Shown in pieces: positions 8,681 to 16,306 of a stretch of DNA of 64,000 nt. Position 1 is the first letter of the stretch. Every line of letters starts with the position of its first letter. Below the pieces are notes generated by a model. The model worked only from the letters and a program-made list of their open reading frames with translations. It did not search any database and was not told the origin of the DNA. The DNA is taken from NCBI RefSeq assembly GCF_025399895.1, contig NZ_JAODUA010000010.1, forward strand, positions 186,001-250,000, given 5' to 3'. Source of the stretch: Streptomyces sp. ASQP_92. GTDB taxonomy: Bacteria; Actinomycetota; Actinomycetes; Streptomycetales; Streptomycetaceae. The translations under genes and the position numbers were made by a program.

Positions 8681-8737
8681 CTCAGTAAACATGTGTTCGC
8701 CGAAGTTGGGAAGACTAGACTCATGAGTCAGTGAACA
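8681..8737. promoter_or_regulatory. Operator-like region between the FabR-like gene and the small membrane genes
   Basis: CTCAGTAAACA (8681-8691) and GTCAGTGAACA (8727-8737) differ at two of eleven bases and bracket the divergent promoter. The first runs into AACATGTGTT (8688-8697), with AACA/TGTT arms, and GTGTTCGC, resembling the E. coli FabR site as I remember it. GACTCATGAGTC at 8718-8729 is a perfect 12-base palindrome. Direct observation; binding by the adjacent regulator is inferred. Confidence 0.5.
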
Positions 8738-8799
8738 GTTGTACTCCGAAGCATCGACGACGCCGGCCCCACGGAGCCGACCCGACAGAAAGGGATCCC

Positions 8800-8955
8800 A
8801 TGCTTTTCCTCGTCGCCGCCCTCCTCCTGCTGGGGGTCGTGCTGGGCTCAGCGGCGCACCTTCCGCTCCCGGTCACCTTGGCCGTCGCCGGTGTCATCGG
8901 CGTCTGGCTGCTCGTCTTCGCCGCCCGCGAACGCTTCTCGCACCGGAAGGGCTGA
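8800..8955 (+). CDS. Small hydrophobic membrane protein, 51 residues
   Basis: Unrecognised protein. From the ATG at 8800, which has a good GAAAGGGA ribosome site five bases upstream, it encodes MLFLVAALLLLGVVLGSAAH, a second hydrophobic stretch (LPVTLAVAGVIGVWLLVFAA) and a basic end RERFSHRKG. Two short membrane helices with a cytoplasmic basic tail is the simplest reading. It ends two bases before the ATG of the next small membrane protein, so the two are one unit. They sit divergently from the FabR-like regulator and may be controlled by it. Confidence 0.7.
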   Translation: MLFLVAALLLLGVVLGSAAHLPLPVTLAVAGVIGVWLLVFAARERFSHRKG

Positions 8956-8957
8956 CC

Positions 8958-9227
8958 ATGGAACTCGCAACGATCCGCCGCCGCACCCGGGACCGTGACG
9001 CCGACGGGATGGCCGTCGCGGCCTTCGTCCTCGGCCTGCTCGGGCTGCTCGTCATGAACGTCATCCTCGGCCCCATCGCCATCGTCCTGTCCTCCCTCTC
9101 GCTGCTGTACGGCACCAAGCGGCGCGGCCGGGCGATGCTCGGTCTGGGCCTGGGCGTGGCCGACCTCGCGGTCCTCGCGGCCCTCGCCATGGCCGACCAC
9201 ACCGTCTCGTGGGGCCTCAACGGCTGA
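8958..9227 (+). CDS. DUF4190-type small membrane protein
   Basis: 89 residues with a charged N-terminus (ELATIRRRTRDRDADG) and two hydrophobic hairpins: MAVAAFVLGLLGLLVMNVI, GPIAIVLSSLSLLYG, then RRGRAMLGLGLGVADLAVLAALA. The pattern AxxALVLGxxG...G..AIxxG...L matches DUF4190 proteins, membrane proteins of unknown function. The ATG at 8958 follows the preceding stop by two bases, indicating co-translation with the 51-residue protein. No catalytic motif is visible. Confidence 0.72.
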   Translation: MELATIRRRTRDRDADGMAVAAFVLGLLGLLVMNVILGPIAIVLSSLSLLYGTKRRGRAMLGLGLGVADLAVLAALAMADHTVSWGLNG

Positions 9228-9281
9228 GCCCTCGCGCCGGTCCTGGCCGGAACTGCGGCACGGCCCGCCCGCTACGGCTCG

Positions 9282-9287
9282 TAGAAT
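9282..9287 (+). promoter_or_regulatory. -10 hexamer TAGAAT of the cysteine desulfurase promoter
   Basis: TAGAAT ends ten bases before the ATG at 9298, with no Shine-Dalgarno sequence between, so the transcript probably begins at or near the start codon (leaderless). No clear -35 box is visible. Confidence 0.5.
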
Positions 9288-9297
9288 CGGGCCCACC

Positions 9298-10467
9298 ATG
9301 GCTTACCTCGACCACGCCGCGACCACTCCGATGCTTCCGGAGGCGGTCCAGGCGATGACCGCCCAGCTGACCGCCACCGGCAACGCGTCCTCGCTGCACG
9401 CCGCCGGCCGGCGGGCCCGCCGCACCGCCGAGGAGGCCCGCGAGGAACTCGCCGAGTCGCTCGGCGCCCGCCCCAGCGAGGTCGTCTTCACGGCCGGCGG
9501 CACCGAGGCGGACAACCTCGCCGTCAAGGGCCTGTACTGGGCCCGCCGGGACGCCGACCCGCGCCGCGTGCGCGTCCTGGCCAGCCCGGTCGAGCACCAC
9601 GCCGTGCTCGACGCGGTCCACTGGCTCGCCGAGCACGAGGGCGCCACCGTCGAGTACCTGCCCGTGGACGCCCACGGCCGGGTGCACGCCGAAGCCCTGC
9701 GCGAGGCCATCGGGCGCAACCCCGACGACGTCGCCCTGGCCACCGTCATGTGGGCCAACAACGAGATCGGTACCGTCATGCCGGTGGCCGAACTCGCCGC
9801 GGTGGCGCGGGAGTTCGAGGTACCGCTGCACGCCGACGCCGTCCAGGCCTACGGCCAGCTCGAGGTGGACTTCGCCGCGTCCGGCCTCGCCGCCATGACC
9901 GTCTCCGGGCACAAAATCGGCGGCCCGTACGGCATCGGCGCCCTGTTGCTCGGCCGCGAGTACACCCCCGTACCCGTGCTGCACGGTGGCGGCCAGGAGC
10001 GGCACGTACGCTCCGGCACCCTGGACGTGCCCGCCATCGCCGCGTTCGCGGTCGCGGGACGGCTGGCCGCCGAGCGGCGCGGCGCGTTCGCGCGGGACAT
10101 CGGCGGGCTGCGCGACCGCCTGGTGGAGGCCGTGCGCGATGCCGTGCCCGACGCGATCCTCGGCGGCGACCCGAGCCCGGCCGGCCGCCTGCCCGCCAAC
10201 GCACACTTCAGCTTCCCCGGCTGCGAAGGCGACTCCCTCCTGCTGCTGCTCGACGCGCAGGGCATCGCCTGCTCCACCGGTTCGGCCTGTACCGCCGGTG
10301 TGGCCCAGCCCAGCCATGTGCTCCTCGCCACCGGCACCGATCCCGACCTGGCCCGCGGCACCCTGCGCTTCTCGCTCGGCCACACCTCCACCGAGGCGGA
10401 CGTCGACGCGGTCGCCGAAGCCATCGGCCCCGCCGTCGAGCGGGCGCGCACGGCGGGTCTCGTCTGA
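9298..10467 (+). CDS. Cysteine desulfurase, IscS/NifS type
   Basis: PLP enzyme that converts cysteine to alanine and leaves a persulfide for transfer. 389 residues. It opens with the family signature MAYLDHAATTPM; the PLP lysine is Lys206 in SGHKIGGPYG and the catalytic loop cysteine is Cys331 in STGSACTAG. The short loop after Cys331 is group I-like (IscS). Only an amidase gene on the other strand separates it from mnmA, whose product needs persulfide sulfur, so supply of sulfur for tRNA 2-thiouridine is its likely job. No other iron-sulfur assembly genes (iscU, sufU) are adjacent. The symbol is left blank because Streptomyces naming varies. Confidence 0.93.
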   Translation: MAYLDHAATTPMLPEAVQAMTAQLTATGNASSLHAAGRRARRTAEEAREELAESLGARPSEVVFTAGGTEADNLAVKGLYWARRDADPRRVRVLASPVEHHAVLDAVHWLAEHEGATVEYLPVDAHGRVHAEALREAIGRNPDDVALATVMWANNEIGTVMPVAELAAVAREFEVPLHADAVQAYGQLEVDFAASGLAAMTVSGHKIGGPYGIGALLLGREYTPVPVLHGGGQERHVRSGTLDVPAIAAFAVAGRLAAERRGAFARDIGGLRDRLVEAVRDAVPDAILGGDPSPAGRLPANAHFSFPGCEGDSLLLLLDAQGIACSTGSACTAGVAQPSHVLLATGTDPDLARGTLRFSLGHTSTEADVDAVAEAIGPAVERARTAGLV

Positions 10468-10578
10468 GCCGTGGCACGCGCTCGCCCAAGCGCCCCGTAC
10501 CAAACCCCGACGCCGAGCCCCGAACGCCAAGCTCCGAACCCCCGGCCCCGAATCCCGTGCTCCCGGCCGGGGCACGGC

Positions 10579-11187
10579 TCAGGCGCGGCCGGCCGCCGCT
10601 CCGACCAGCGAGATGTAGCGCGCCCAGTTCCAGTGCGGGCCGGGGTCGGTGTGATCGGTGCCCGGCACCTCCACGTGGCCCACGATGTGTGTGCGGTCCA
10701 CGGATATTCGATAGCGCGCGCAGATCGCCGCGGTCAGCCGTGCCGAGGAGGCGTACATGGCGTCCGTGAAGGACGCGGCCTCCTCCACGAAGCCCTCGTG
10801 CTCTATGCCGACACTGCGCTCGTTGTACTTCCGGTTGCCCGAGTGGAACGCCACGTCCAACTCCCGCACCGTCTGCGCTATGTGGCCGTCCTTGCGCACC
10901 ACGTAATGGGCGGCGGCCTTGTGGTCCGGGTCCTGGAACGCCTTGAGGGCGCTGGTGAAACCGCCCTGCACCACATGGATCACCACCCGGTCCACCGCGT
11001 AGTCGTCCGGCCGGTCCGCCATCCGCCAGTTCGCCGGATCGGCCGCGACCCACTGCGCTCCCGCGTAGTCCAGCTCTCCGGCCTTGCGCGGCCTGTGCGG
11101 CCGCGCCAGCGGTCTGTTCAGATAGCCGATCGCGCCGAGCGTCACCACCGCGCCCCCGATCAGCAGCCCCCTGCGGCTGGTCGCCAT
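10579..11187 (-). CDS. Tat-exported N-acetylmuramoyl-L-alanine amidase
   Basis: Peptidoglycan amidase of the Amidase_2/PGRP fold, 202 residues. The N-terminus MATSRRGLLIGGAVVTLGAIG is a twin-arginine-type signal or anchor. Zinc ligands can be placed: His in RVVIHVVQGG, His in HIVGHVEVPG and Asp in TDPGPHWNW; the stabilising Tyr is in AAHYVVRKDG. It cleaves the bond between N-acetylmuramic acid and the stem peptide. The minus-strand frame stays open far upstream over mnmA, but the start at 11187 is where the signal peptide begins. Lies between the cysteine desulfurase and mnmA but on the opposite strand, so it is not part of their operon. Confidence 0.88.
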   Translation of the reverse strand: MATSRRGLLIGGAVVTLGAIGYLNRPLARPHRPRKAGELDYAGAQWVAADPANWRMADRPDDYAVDRVVIHVVQGGFTSALKAFQDPDHKAAAHYVVRKDGHIAQTVRELDVAFHSGNRKYNERSVGIEHEGFVEEAASFTDAMYASSARLTAAICARYRISVDRTHIVGHVEVPGTDHTDPGPHWNWARYISLVGAAAGRA

Positions 11188-11370
11188 ACGCCCCGCCCCC
11201 GTCGCTCCCCGTACCACTTCCCCGTGCGGTTTCCCGTACCGCTTTCCCCGCGAGGCCCGCGCCCTACCCGTACCCGGAGGGCCGGGACGACCTGGAGCGA
11301 ACCCCTCTGAGATCCACAACGGATACTCCCGCGCTCCGGGTTCCCGATCCCACGTACCCTTACGAGTGCT

Positions 11371-12516
11371 ATGACTCAGACTTCGCCGCAGCCCTCGCCG
11401 ATGACCTCCCCCCGCCCCCTGCGGGTCCTCGCCGCCATGTCCGGCGGGGTGGACTCCGCGGTCGCCGCCGCCCGGGCCGCCGAGGCGGGACACGACGTCA
11501 CCGGTGTGCACCTGGCGCTCTCCGCGAACCCGCAGTCCTTCCGCACCGGGGCCCGCGGCTGCTGCACCATCGAGGACTCCCGGGACGCCCGCCGCGCCGC
11601 GGACGTCATCGGCATCCCCTTCTACGTCTGGGACCTGGCGGAACGCTTCCGCGAGGACGTCGTCGAGGACTTCATCGCCGAGTACGAGGCCGGCCGCACG
11701 CCCAACCCGTGCCTGCGATGCAACGAGAAGATCAAGTTCGCCGCGCTGCTCGACAAGGCCCTCGCGCTCGGCTTCGACGCGGTGTGCACCGGCCACTACG
11801 CGACGGTCGTCCTGAACGAGGACGGCACCCGTGAGCTGCACCGCGCCAGCGACATGGCCAAGGACCAGTCGTACGTCCTCGGCGTGCTCGACGAGCGTCA
11901 GCTCGCCCACGCGATGTTCCCGCTCGGCGACACCCTCACCACCAAGGACGAGATCCGCGCCGAGGCCGAGCGCCGGGGCCTCGCGGTCGCCAAGAAGCCC
12001 GACAGTCACGACATCTGCTTCATCGCCGACGGCGACACCCAGGGCTTCCTCGCGAACCGCCTGGGCAAGGCCGAGGGCGACATCGTCGACGAGTCCGGCA
12101 CGAAGATCGGCAGCCACGAGGGCGCCTTCGGCTTCACCATCGGCCAGCGCAAGGGCCTGCGCATCGGTCACCCGGCCGCCGACGGCAAGCCGCGCTACGT
12201 CCTGGACATCTCGCCGGTGAACAACACGGTAACCGTCGGCCCCGTCGAGGCGCTCGACGTCACCGCCCTCGGCGCGATCAAGCCCCGCTGGTGCGGCACG
12301 GCCCCGGACGGACCCGGGACGTACACCGCGCAGCTCCGCGCCCACGGCGGCGAGACCGAGGTGACGGCGGAGCTGGTCGACGACGTCCTCCATGTGACCT
12401 TCGCCGAGCCGGTCCGCGGTGTCGCCCCCGGCCAGGCGATCGTCCTGTACGACGGAACGCGCGTGGTGGGCTCGGCGACGATCGCGACGACCGAGCGGGC
12501 CGCCGCGACCGTCTGA
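11371..12516 (+). CDS. mnmA: tRNA-specific 2-thiouridylase MnmA
   Basis: Adenylates and thiolates U34 of Glu, Gln and Lys tRNAs. The PP-loop SGGVDSAVAA lies near residue 26; catalytic Cys residues are in NPCLRCNEKIKF and SHDICFIADGD, and the C-terminal barrel domain (RYVLDISPVNNTVTVGP) is present. 381 residues; bacterial MnmA is usually 360-370. A second in-frame ATG at 11401 would give a more typical N-terminus (MTSPRPLRVLAAMSGGVDS). A TACCCT -10-like hexamer ends ten bases before 11371, suggesting a leaderless message from the first ATG. Works with the cysteine desulfurase at 9298-10467. Confidence 0.95.
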   Translation: MTQTSPQPSPMTSPRPLRVLAAMSGGVDSAVAAARAAEAGHDVTGVHLALSANPQSFRTGARGCCTIEDSRDARRAADVIGIPFYVWDLAERFREDVVEDFIAEYEAGRTPNPCLRCNEKIKFAALLDKALALGFDAVCTGHYATVVLNEDGTRELHRASDMAKDQSYVLGVLDERQLAHAMFPLGDTLTTKDEIRAEAERRGLAVAKKPDSHDICFIADGDTQGFLANRLGKAEGDIVDESGTKIGSHEGAFGFTIGQRKGLRIGHPAADGKPRYVLDISPVNNTVTVGPVEALDVTALGAIKPRWCGTAPDGPGTYTAQLRAHGGETEVTAELVDDVLHVTFAEPVRGVAPGQAIVLYDGTRVVGSATIATTERAAATV

Positions 12517-12527
12517 GCTCCTGGCCG

Positions 12528-13475
12528 CTAGCCCACCCGGAGCACGATCTTGCCCTGCGTGCGCCCCCGCTCGCCGTACTCGTGCGCCTTGGCGGCGTCC
12601 GCCAGGTCGAACACCGAGTCGATCTCGACGCGCAGCCTGCCCTCCTCGACCAGCGCCGCGATCGCCCGCATGCCCGCCTGGTCCGGCTCCACCAGAGTGA
12701 AGCCCGCCCGGACGCCGAGGGCGGCGGCCTCCGTGCGCAGTGCGTCCTCGTCCGGGGACGAGATCGAGACCAGGGTGCCGCCCTGGCGCAGCACCTTCAG
12801 AGAGCGGCCGCCGTACTCGCCGCCGATGGGGTCGAGGACGACGTCGACGTCCCGCACCGCCTCGGTGAAGTCCACTGCCGTGTAGTCGATCAGCTCGTCC
12901 GCGCCGAGCCCGCGCAGGAAGTCGTGCTTGCCGGCGCGGGCCGTCCCGATGACGTACGCCCCGTGCGCCTTGGCGATCTGCACCGCGAGGTGGCCGACGC
13001 CGCCCGCCGCCGCGTGGATCAACACCCGCTGCCCGGTGGTCAGCCGGGCCGTCTCGACGAGCGCCTGGTACGCGGTGAGCGAGGCCAGCGGCAGGGCCGC
13101 CGCCTGGATGTGGTCGATCCCGGCGGGCTTGCGGACGAAGTGCCGGGCGGGGGCGGCGACGTACTCGGCGTACGCGCCCGCCTGGTGCGGGAAGAGCGGC
13201 ATGCCGAAGACCTCGTCGCCGACCTCGTACAGGGTGACGCCGAGCCCCACCGCCTCGACCGTGCCGGACACGTCGAAGCCGAGGATCGGCGGCGTGGTCT
13301 CCCGCCCGAACGGGCCGTGCTCGCGGATCTTCCAGTCGGCGGGGTTGACGCCGGCGGCGTGCACACGCACCAGCACCTCGGTGGGGCCCGGCTCGGGGCG
13401 CTCGGTCCGGATCTCGGTGAGCACCTCGGGGCCGCCGAGGCGGGGGGAGCTCATGGCACGCATGGTCTGGGACAT
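12528..13475 (-). CDS. NADP-dependent quinone/zinc-type oxidoreductase (MDR superfamily)
   Basis: 315-residue medium-chain dehydrogenase/reductase of the quinone oxidoreductase branch: GroES-like N-terminal half (VLVRVHAAGVNPADWKIREHG), then the nucleotide site VLIHAAAGGVGHLAVQIAKAHG. The structural zinc cysteines of alcohol dehydrogenases are absent, so it should be a zinc-free reductase of quinones or enones using NADPH. The start at 13475 (MSQTMRAMSS) is where homology begins. It ends 11 bases from mnmA (convergent) and is divergent from a GlxA/AraC-type regulator at 13591 that probably controls it; a direct-repeat operator lies between. Natural substrate unknown. Confidence 0.86.
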   Translation of the reverse strand: MSQTMRAMSSPRLGGPEVLTEIRTERPEPGPTEVLVRVHAAGVNPADWKIREHGPFGRETTPPILGFDVSGTVEAVGLGVTLYEVGDEVFGMPLFPHQAGAYAEYVAAPARHFVRKPAGIDHIQAAALPLASLTAYQALVETARLTTGQRVLIHAAAGGVGHLAVQIAKAHGAYVIGTARAGKHDFLRGLGADELIDYTAVDFTEAVRDVDVVLDPIGGEYGGRSLKVLRQGGTLVSISSPDEDALRTEAAALGVRAGFTLVEPDQAGMRAIAALVEEGRLRVEIDSVFDLADAAKAHEYGERGRTQGKIVLRVG

Positions 13476-13564
13476 GTCTGATCCTTCACGGGGTGTTTTC
13501 GCTGGTGGGAGCCACCAACAGAGACAAGGCTGCGCCAGGGACGCCCCGCGTGGTGCTGGCCGTT

Positions 13565-13594
13565 TGGCCATGATGTGACAGAATCTGGCCATGA
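13565..13594. promoter_or_regulatory. Direct-repeat operator TGGCCATGA x2, 21 bases apart
   Basis: TGGCCATGA occurs at 13565-13573 and exactly 21 bases later at 13586-13594, overlapping the ATG of the regulator gene. CAGAAT at 13579-13584 between them can be its -10 box. Two same-direction sites two helical turns apart is the pattern used by AraC-family proteins, so the adjacent regulator is the natural candidate for autoregulation. Confidence 0.5.
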
Positions 13595-14577
13595 CCGCAG
13601 AACCGGAACTCCACCGGGTGGCGGTGCTCGCCCTCGAAGGGGTGGTCTCCTTCGAGCTGGGCATCCCCTCCCGGATCTTCGACAGTGCCCGCGGGCCGGG
13701 CGGCGAGCGCCTCTACGAGGTGACCGTCTGCACCGCCGACGGGGGCCCGGTGCGTACCGAGGCCGGATTCTCGGTCACGGTCGACCATGGCCCCGAGGCG
13801 CTCGCCGCCGCCGACACCGTGGTGATCCCGCCCACCCACGACCTCGGCGCCATGGCCGAGGGAGGATCGCTGCCCGAGCCGCTGGCCCGCGCCTTCGACC
13901 TGATCCGGCCCGGCACGCGCATGGTCTCGATCTGCACGGCGTCCTATGTGCTGGCCGCGGCCGGCCTGCTCGACGGGCGGCCCGCCACCACCCACTGGTG
14001 CGACGCCACCGCCTTCGCGCGCACCTTCCCGCGCATCGACGTGGACCCGGGCGTGCTGTTCGTCGACGACGGCGACGTGCTGACCTCCGCCGGCGCCGCC
14101 GCCGGTATCGACCTGTGCCTGCACCTGGTGCGCCGCGACCACGGCAGCGCCGTCGCAAACCAGGCCGCCCGGCACTGCGTCGTCCCGCCGCACCGCGACG
14201 GCGGCCAGGCCCAGTACATCGAACGCCCGGTCCCCGAGCCGACCCTGGCCAGCACCGCCGCCACCCGCGCATGGGCCCTGGAACGCCTCCAGGAGCCGCT
14301 CTCGCTGGGCGAGATGGCCACCCACGCCCGGATGAGCCTGCGCACCTTCACGCGCCGCTTCCGCGAGGAGGCGGGGATGACCCCGGGCAGCTGGCTCACC
14401 TCCCAGCGCCTGGAACTCGCCCGCCAGCTCCTGGAGTCCAGCGACCTGCCGGTGGACCTGGTGGCCCACCGGGCGGGCTTCGGAACCGCCAACTCGCTGC
14501 GCCAGCACATGCGTTCCGTCCTGGGTGTCTCGCCGGTCGCCTACCGGCGCACCTTCCAGGTCGGCGCGCGGAGCTGA
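13591..14577 (+). CDS. GlxA-type transcriptional regulator (DJ-1/PfpI domain plus AraC helix-turn-helix)
   Basis: 328 residues. The first ~190 are a class I glutamine-amidotransferase-like (DJ-1/PfpI) sensor domain, with the nucleophile-elbow region MVSICTASYVLAAAGLLDG. The last ~100 residues are the AraC double HTH (LSLGEMATHARMSLRTFTRRFREEAG and VDLVAHRAGFGTANSLRQHM). Such proteins activate adjacent catabolic or detoxification genes. It is divergent from an oxidoreductase gene and has a 21-base-spaced direct repeat over its own start. The ATG at 13591 has no Shine-Dalgarno site but a CAGAAT hexamer six bases upstream, so the message is probably leaderless. Confidence 0.9.
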   Translation: MTAEPELHRVAVLALEGVVSFELGIPSRIFDSARGPGGERLYEVTVCTADGGPVRTEAGFSVTVDHGPEALAAADTVVIPPTHDLGAMAEGGSLPEPLARAFDLIRPGTRMVSICTASYVLAAAGLLDGRPATTHWCDATAFARTFPRIDVDPGVLFVDDGDVLTSAGAAAGIDLCLHLVRRDHGSAVANQAARHCVVPPHRDGGQAQYIERPVPEPTLASTAATRAWALERLQEPLSLGEMATHARMSLRTFTRRFREEAGMTPGSWLTSQRLELARQLLESSDLPVDLVAHRAGFGTANSLRQHMRSVLGVSPVAYRRTFQVGARS

Positions 14578-14587
14578 ACAGGGCGCC

Positions 14588-14917
14588 CTACTCGGCGACG
14601 ATCTCCACGTCGTAGAAGCAGAGGTGGTCCCTGATCTCGGCCACGTCCGGCTTCGGGTCGGGGTAGTACCAGACGAGGTCCGGCGCCTCGGGCAGCGACC
14701 AATAGGAGGCTGTGCCCTTGAACGGGCAATAGGAGTGGGTGTCCGAGGGTGTCAAGAGGTCCGTGCGGACGTCCTCGGGCGGCAGGTAGTAGCGGACCGG
14801 GAGACCCGTCTCGCGCAGCAGCAGCGGACGCGTGCTCTCGGCGAGCACCCGCCCGTCCCGAACGACCCGCACATGCTCGCTGCCCCGCTCGATGGTGATG
14901 CGATGTCCTGTCGTCAT
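14588..14917 (-). CDS. DUF427 domain protein
   Basis: 109-residue single-domain DUF427 protein: VRVVRDGRVLAESTRPLLLRETGLPVRYYLPPEDV, followed by HSYCPFKGTASYW and the end strand HLCFYDVEIVAE. These signature strings are characteristic, but the function of the family is not known to me. It is convergent with the AraC-type regulator (10 bases apart) and divergent from the LOG-family gene, so it is a single-gene unit. Confidence 0.88.
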   Translation of the reverse strand: MTTGHRITIERGSEHVRVVRDGRVLAESTRPLLLRETGLPVRYYLPPEDVRTDLLTPSDTHSYCPFKGTASYWSLPEAPDLVWYYPDPKPDVAEIRDHLCFYDVEIVAE

Positions 14918-14997
14918 GTGAGGTGCAGCACCCGCCGGGCCGCGCTTCTTCCCTCGGGGCCCACGTGGCCCCGCTTCGTCTTTCGTAGGGTGGGCGC

Positions 14998-15537
14998 ATG
15001 GATATCTGCGTCTTCCTCTCCGCGGCCGATCTCGACGAGCGCTACACGGGCCCGGCCCGGGAGTTCGCCGAACTCGTCGGCAAGGGCGGGCACACCCTGG
15101 TGTGGGGCGGCTCCGAGAGCGGCCTCATGAAGGTCGTGGCCGACGGCGTGCAGCAGGCGGGCGGCAGGCTCGTCGGGGTCTCCGTCGACTTCCTCGCGGC
15201 CAAGGCGCGCGAGAACGCCGACGAGATGGTCATCGCCAAGGACCTCGCCGAGCGCAAGGCGCTCCTGCTCGCCAAGTCGGACGCCGTCGTGATCATGGTG
15301 GGGGGCACCGGAACCCTGGACGAGGCCACCGAAATCCTGGAGCTGAAGAAGCACGGCAGGACCACCAAGCCCGTCGTCCTGCTGAACACCGCCGGCTTCT
15401 ACGACGGCCTCAAGCAGCAGTTCCGCCGCATGGAGGAGGAGGGCTTCCTGCCCGTGCCCCTCACCGACCTGGTCTTCTTCGCCGAGGACGGTGTCGCCGC
15501 CCTCGCCTACCTGGAGGAGTCCGCCGGTATCCAGTAG
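14998..15537 (+). CDS. LOG-family protein (nucleotide 5'-monophosphate phosphoribohydrolase type)
   Basis: 179 residues of the Rossmann-like LOG/TIGR00730 family, whose studied members release cytokinin bases from riboside monophosphates or cleave nucleoside 5'-monophosphates. Visible: GGSESGLMKVVADGV near residue 37 and VGGTGTLDEATEIL near residue 100, which correspond to the two active-site motifs. The second is usually PGGxGTxxE; the leading Pro is Val here while the catalytic Glu and Gly residues are kept. TAGGGT at 14986-14991 is six bases before the ATG and there is no ribosome site, so a leaderless message is likely. The next gene (SDR) follows after 30 bases with its own RBS. Confidence 0.87.
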   Translation: MDICVFLSAADLDERYTGPAREFAELVGKGGHTLVWGGSESGLMKVVADGVQQAGGRLVGVSVDFLAAKARENADEMVIAKDLAERKALLLAKSDAVVIMVGGTGTLDEATEILELKKHGRTTKPVVLLNTAGFYDGLKQQFRRMEEEGFLPVPLTDLVFFAEDGVAALAYLEESAGIQ

Positions 15538-15567
15538 TGCGGCGATCGCGTCGAAAGGAGTGCGAGC

Positions 15568-16266
15568 ATGGCGGGTATGGCTACTCATCTGATCACCGGC
15601 GCCGGCTCCGGCATCGGCGCCGCCGTCGCGCGCCGACTGCACGAGCGCGGCGACGAGCTCATCCTGCTCGCGCGCGACGCCGGACGCGCCAAGGAGTTCG
15701 CCGCCCGCTACCCGGGCGCCCGCACCCTCGTCGGCGACCTCGGTGACCCCGACCGCCTCTCCTGGGCCTTCGACAAGCAACCGATGCCGGGACAGCTCGA
15801 CTCGCTGCTGCACATCGCGGGCATCGTCGACCTCGGTCCCGTCGGCGACCTGCGCCCCAAGACCTGGCACCAGCAGCTCAACGTGAACCTCATCGCCCCC
15901 GCCGAGATCACCCGCCACGTACTGCCCCAACTGCGCGCCTCGCGCGGTCACGTGGTGTTCGTGAACTCCGGCGCCGGGCTCGCCGCGCACGCCGAATGGG
16001 GCGCGTACGCCGCCTCCAAGCACGGCCTCAAGGCGCTCGCCGACTCACTGCGTCACGAGGAGCACGCCAACGGCGTCCGCGTCACCTCGGTCTACCCGGG
16101 CCGCACCGCGAGTCCCATGCAGGCCAAGGTGCACTCGCAGGAGGGCAAGGAGTACGACCCGTCGAAGTTCATCGACCCGGAGTCGGTGGCCACCACCATC
16201 GTCATGGCCATCGACCTGCCGGCCGACGCCGAGGTCAACGACCTCACGGTGCGCCCCGGCAAGTAG
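15568..16266 (+). CDS. Short-chain dehydrogenase/reductase (SDR)
   Basis: 232-residue classical SDR, NAD(P)(H)-dependent. The cofactor motif is TGAGSGIG near residue 10, the catalytic Ser is in FVNSGAGL and the Tyr/Lys pair in GAYAASKHG; the arginine in LARDAGR after strand 2 suggests NADPH preference. The ATG at 15568 has AAAGGAG seven bases upstream; an in-frame ATG at 15577 is the alternative. Sits just after the LOG-family gene and may be co-transcribed. Substrate unknown. Confidence 0.9.
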   Translation: MAGMATHLITGAGSGIGAAVARRLHERGDELILLARDAGRAKEFAARYPGARTLVGDLGDPDRLSWAFDKQPMPGQLDSLLHIAGIVDLGPVGDLRPKTWHQQLNVNLIAPAEITRHVLPQLRASRGHVVFVNSGAGLAAHAEWGAYAASKHGLKALADSLRHEEHANGVRVTSVYPGRTASPMQAKVHSQEGKEYDPSKFIDPESVATTIVMAIDLPADAEVNDLTVRPGK

Positions 16267-16306
16267 CCCGCGCGGGTCCGTGCGCCCGGTTGCGTAGGCT
16301 TCCGGC

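Noticed and set aside
7300..8688. 462-residue plus-strand reading frame over the tandem repeat and the FabR-like gene
   Set aside because: Composition effect: low-complexity Pro/Arg/Gly protein, no RBS, antisense to a well-supported regulator.
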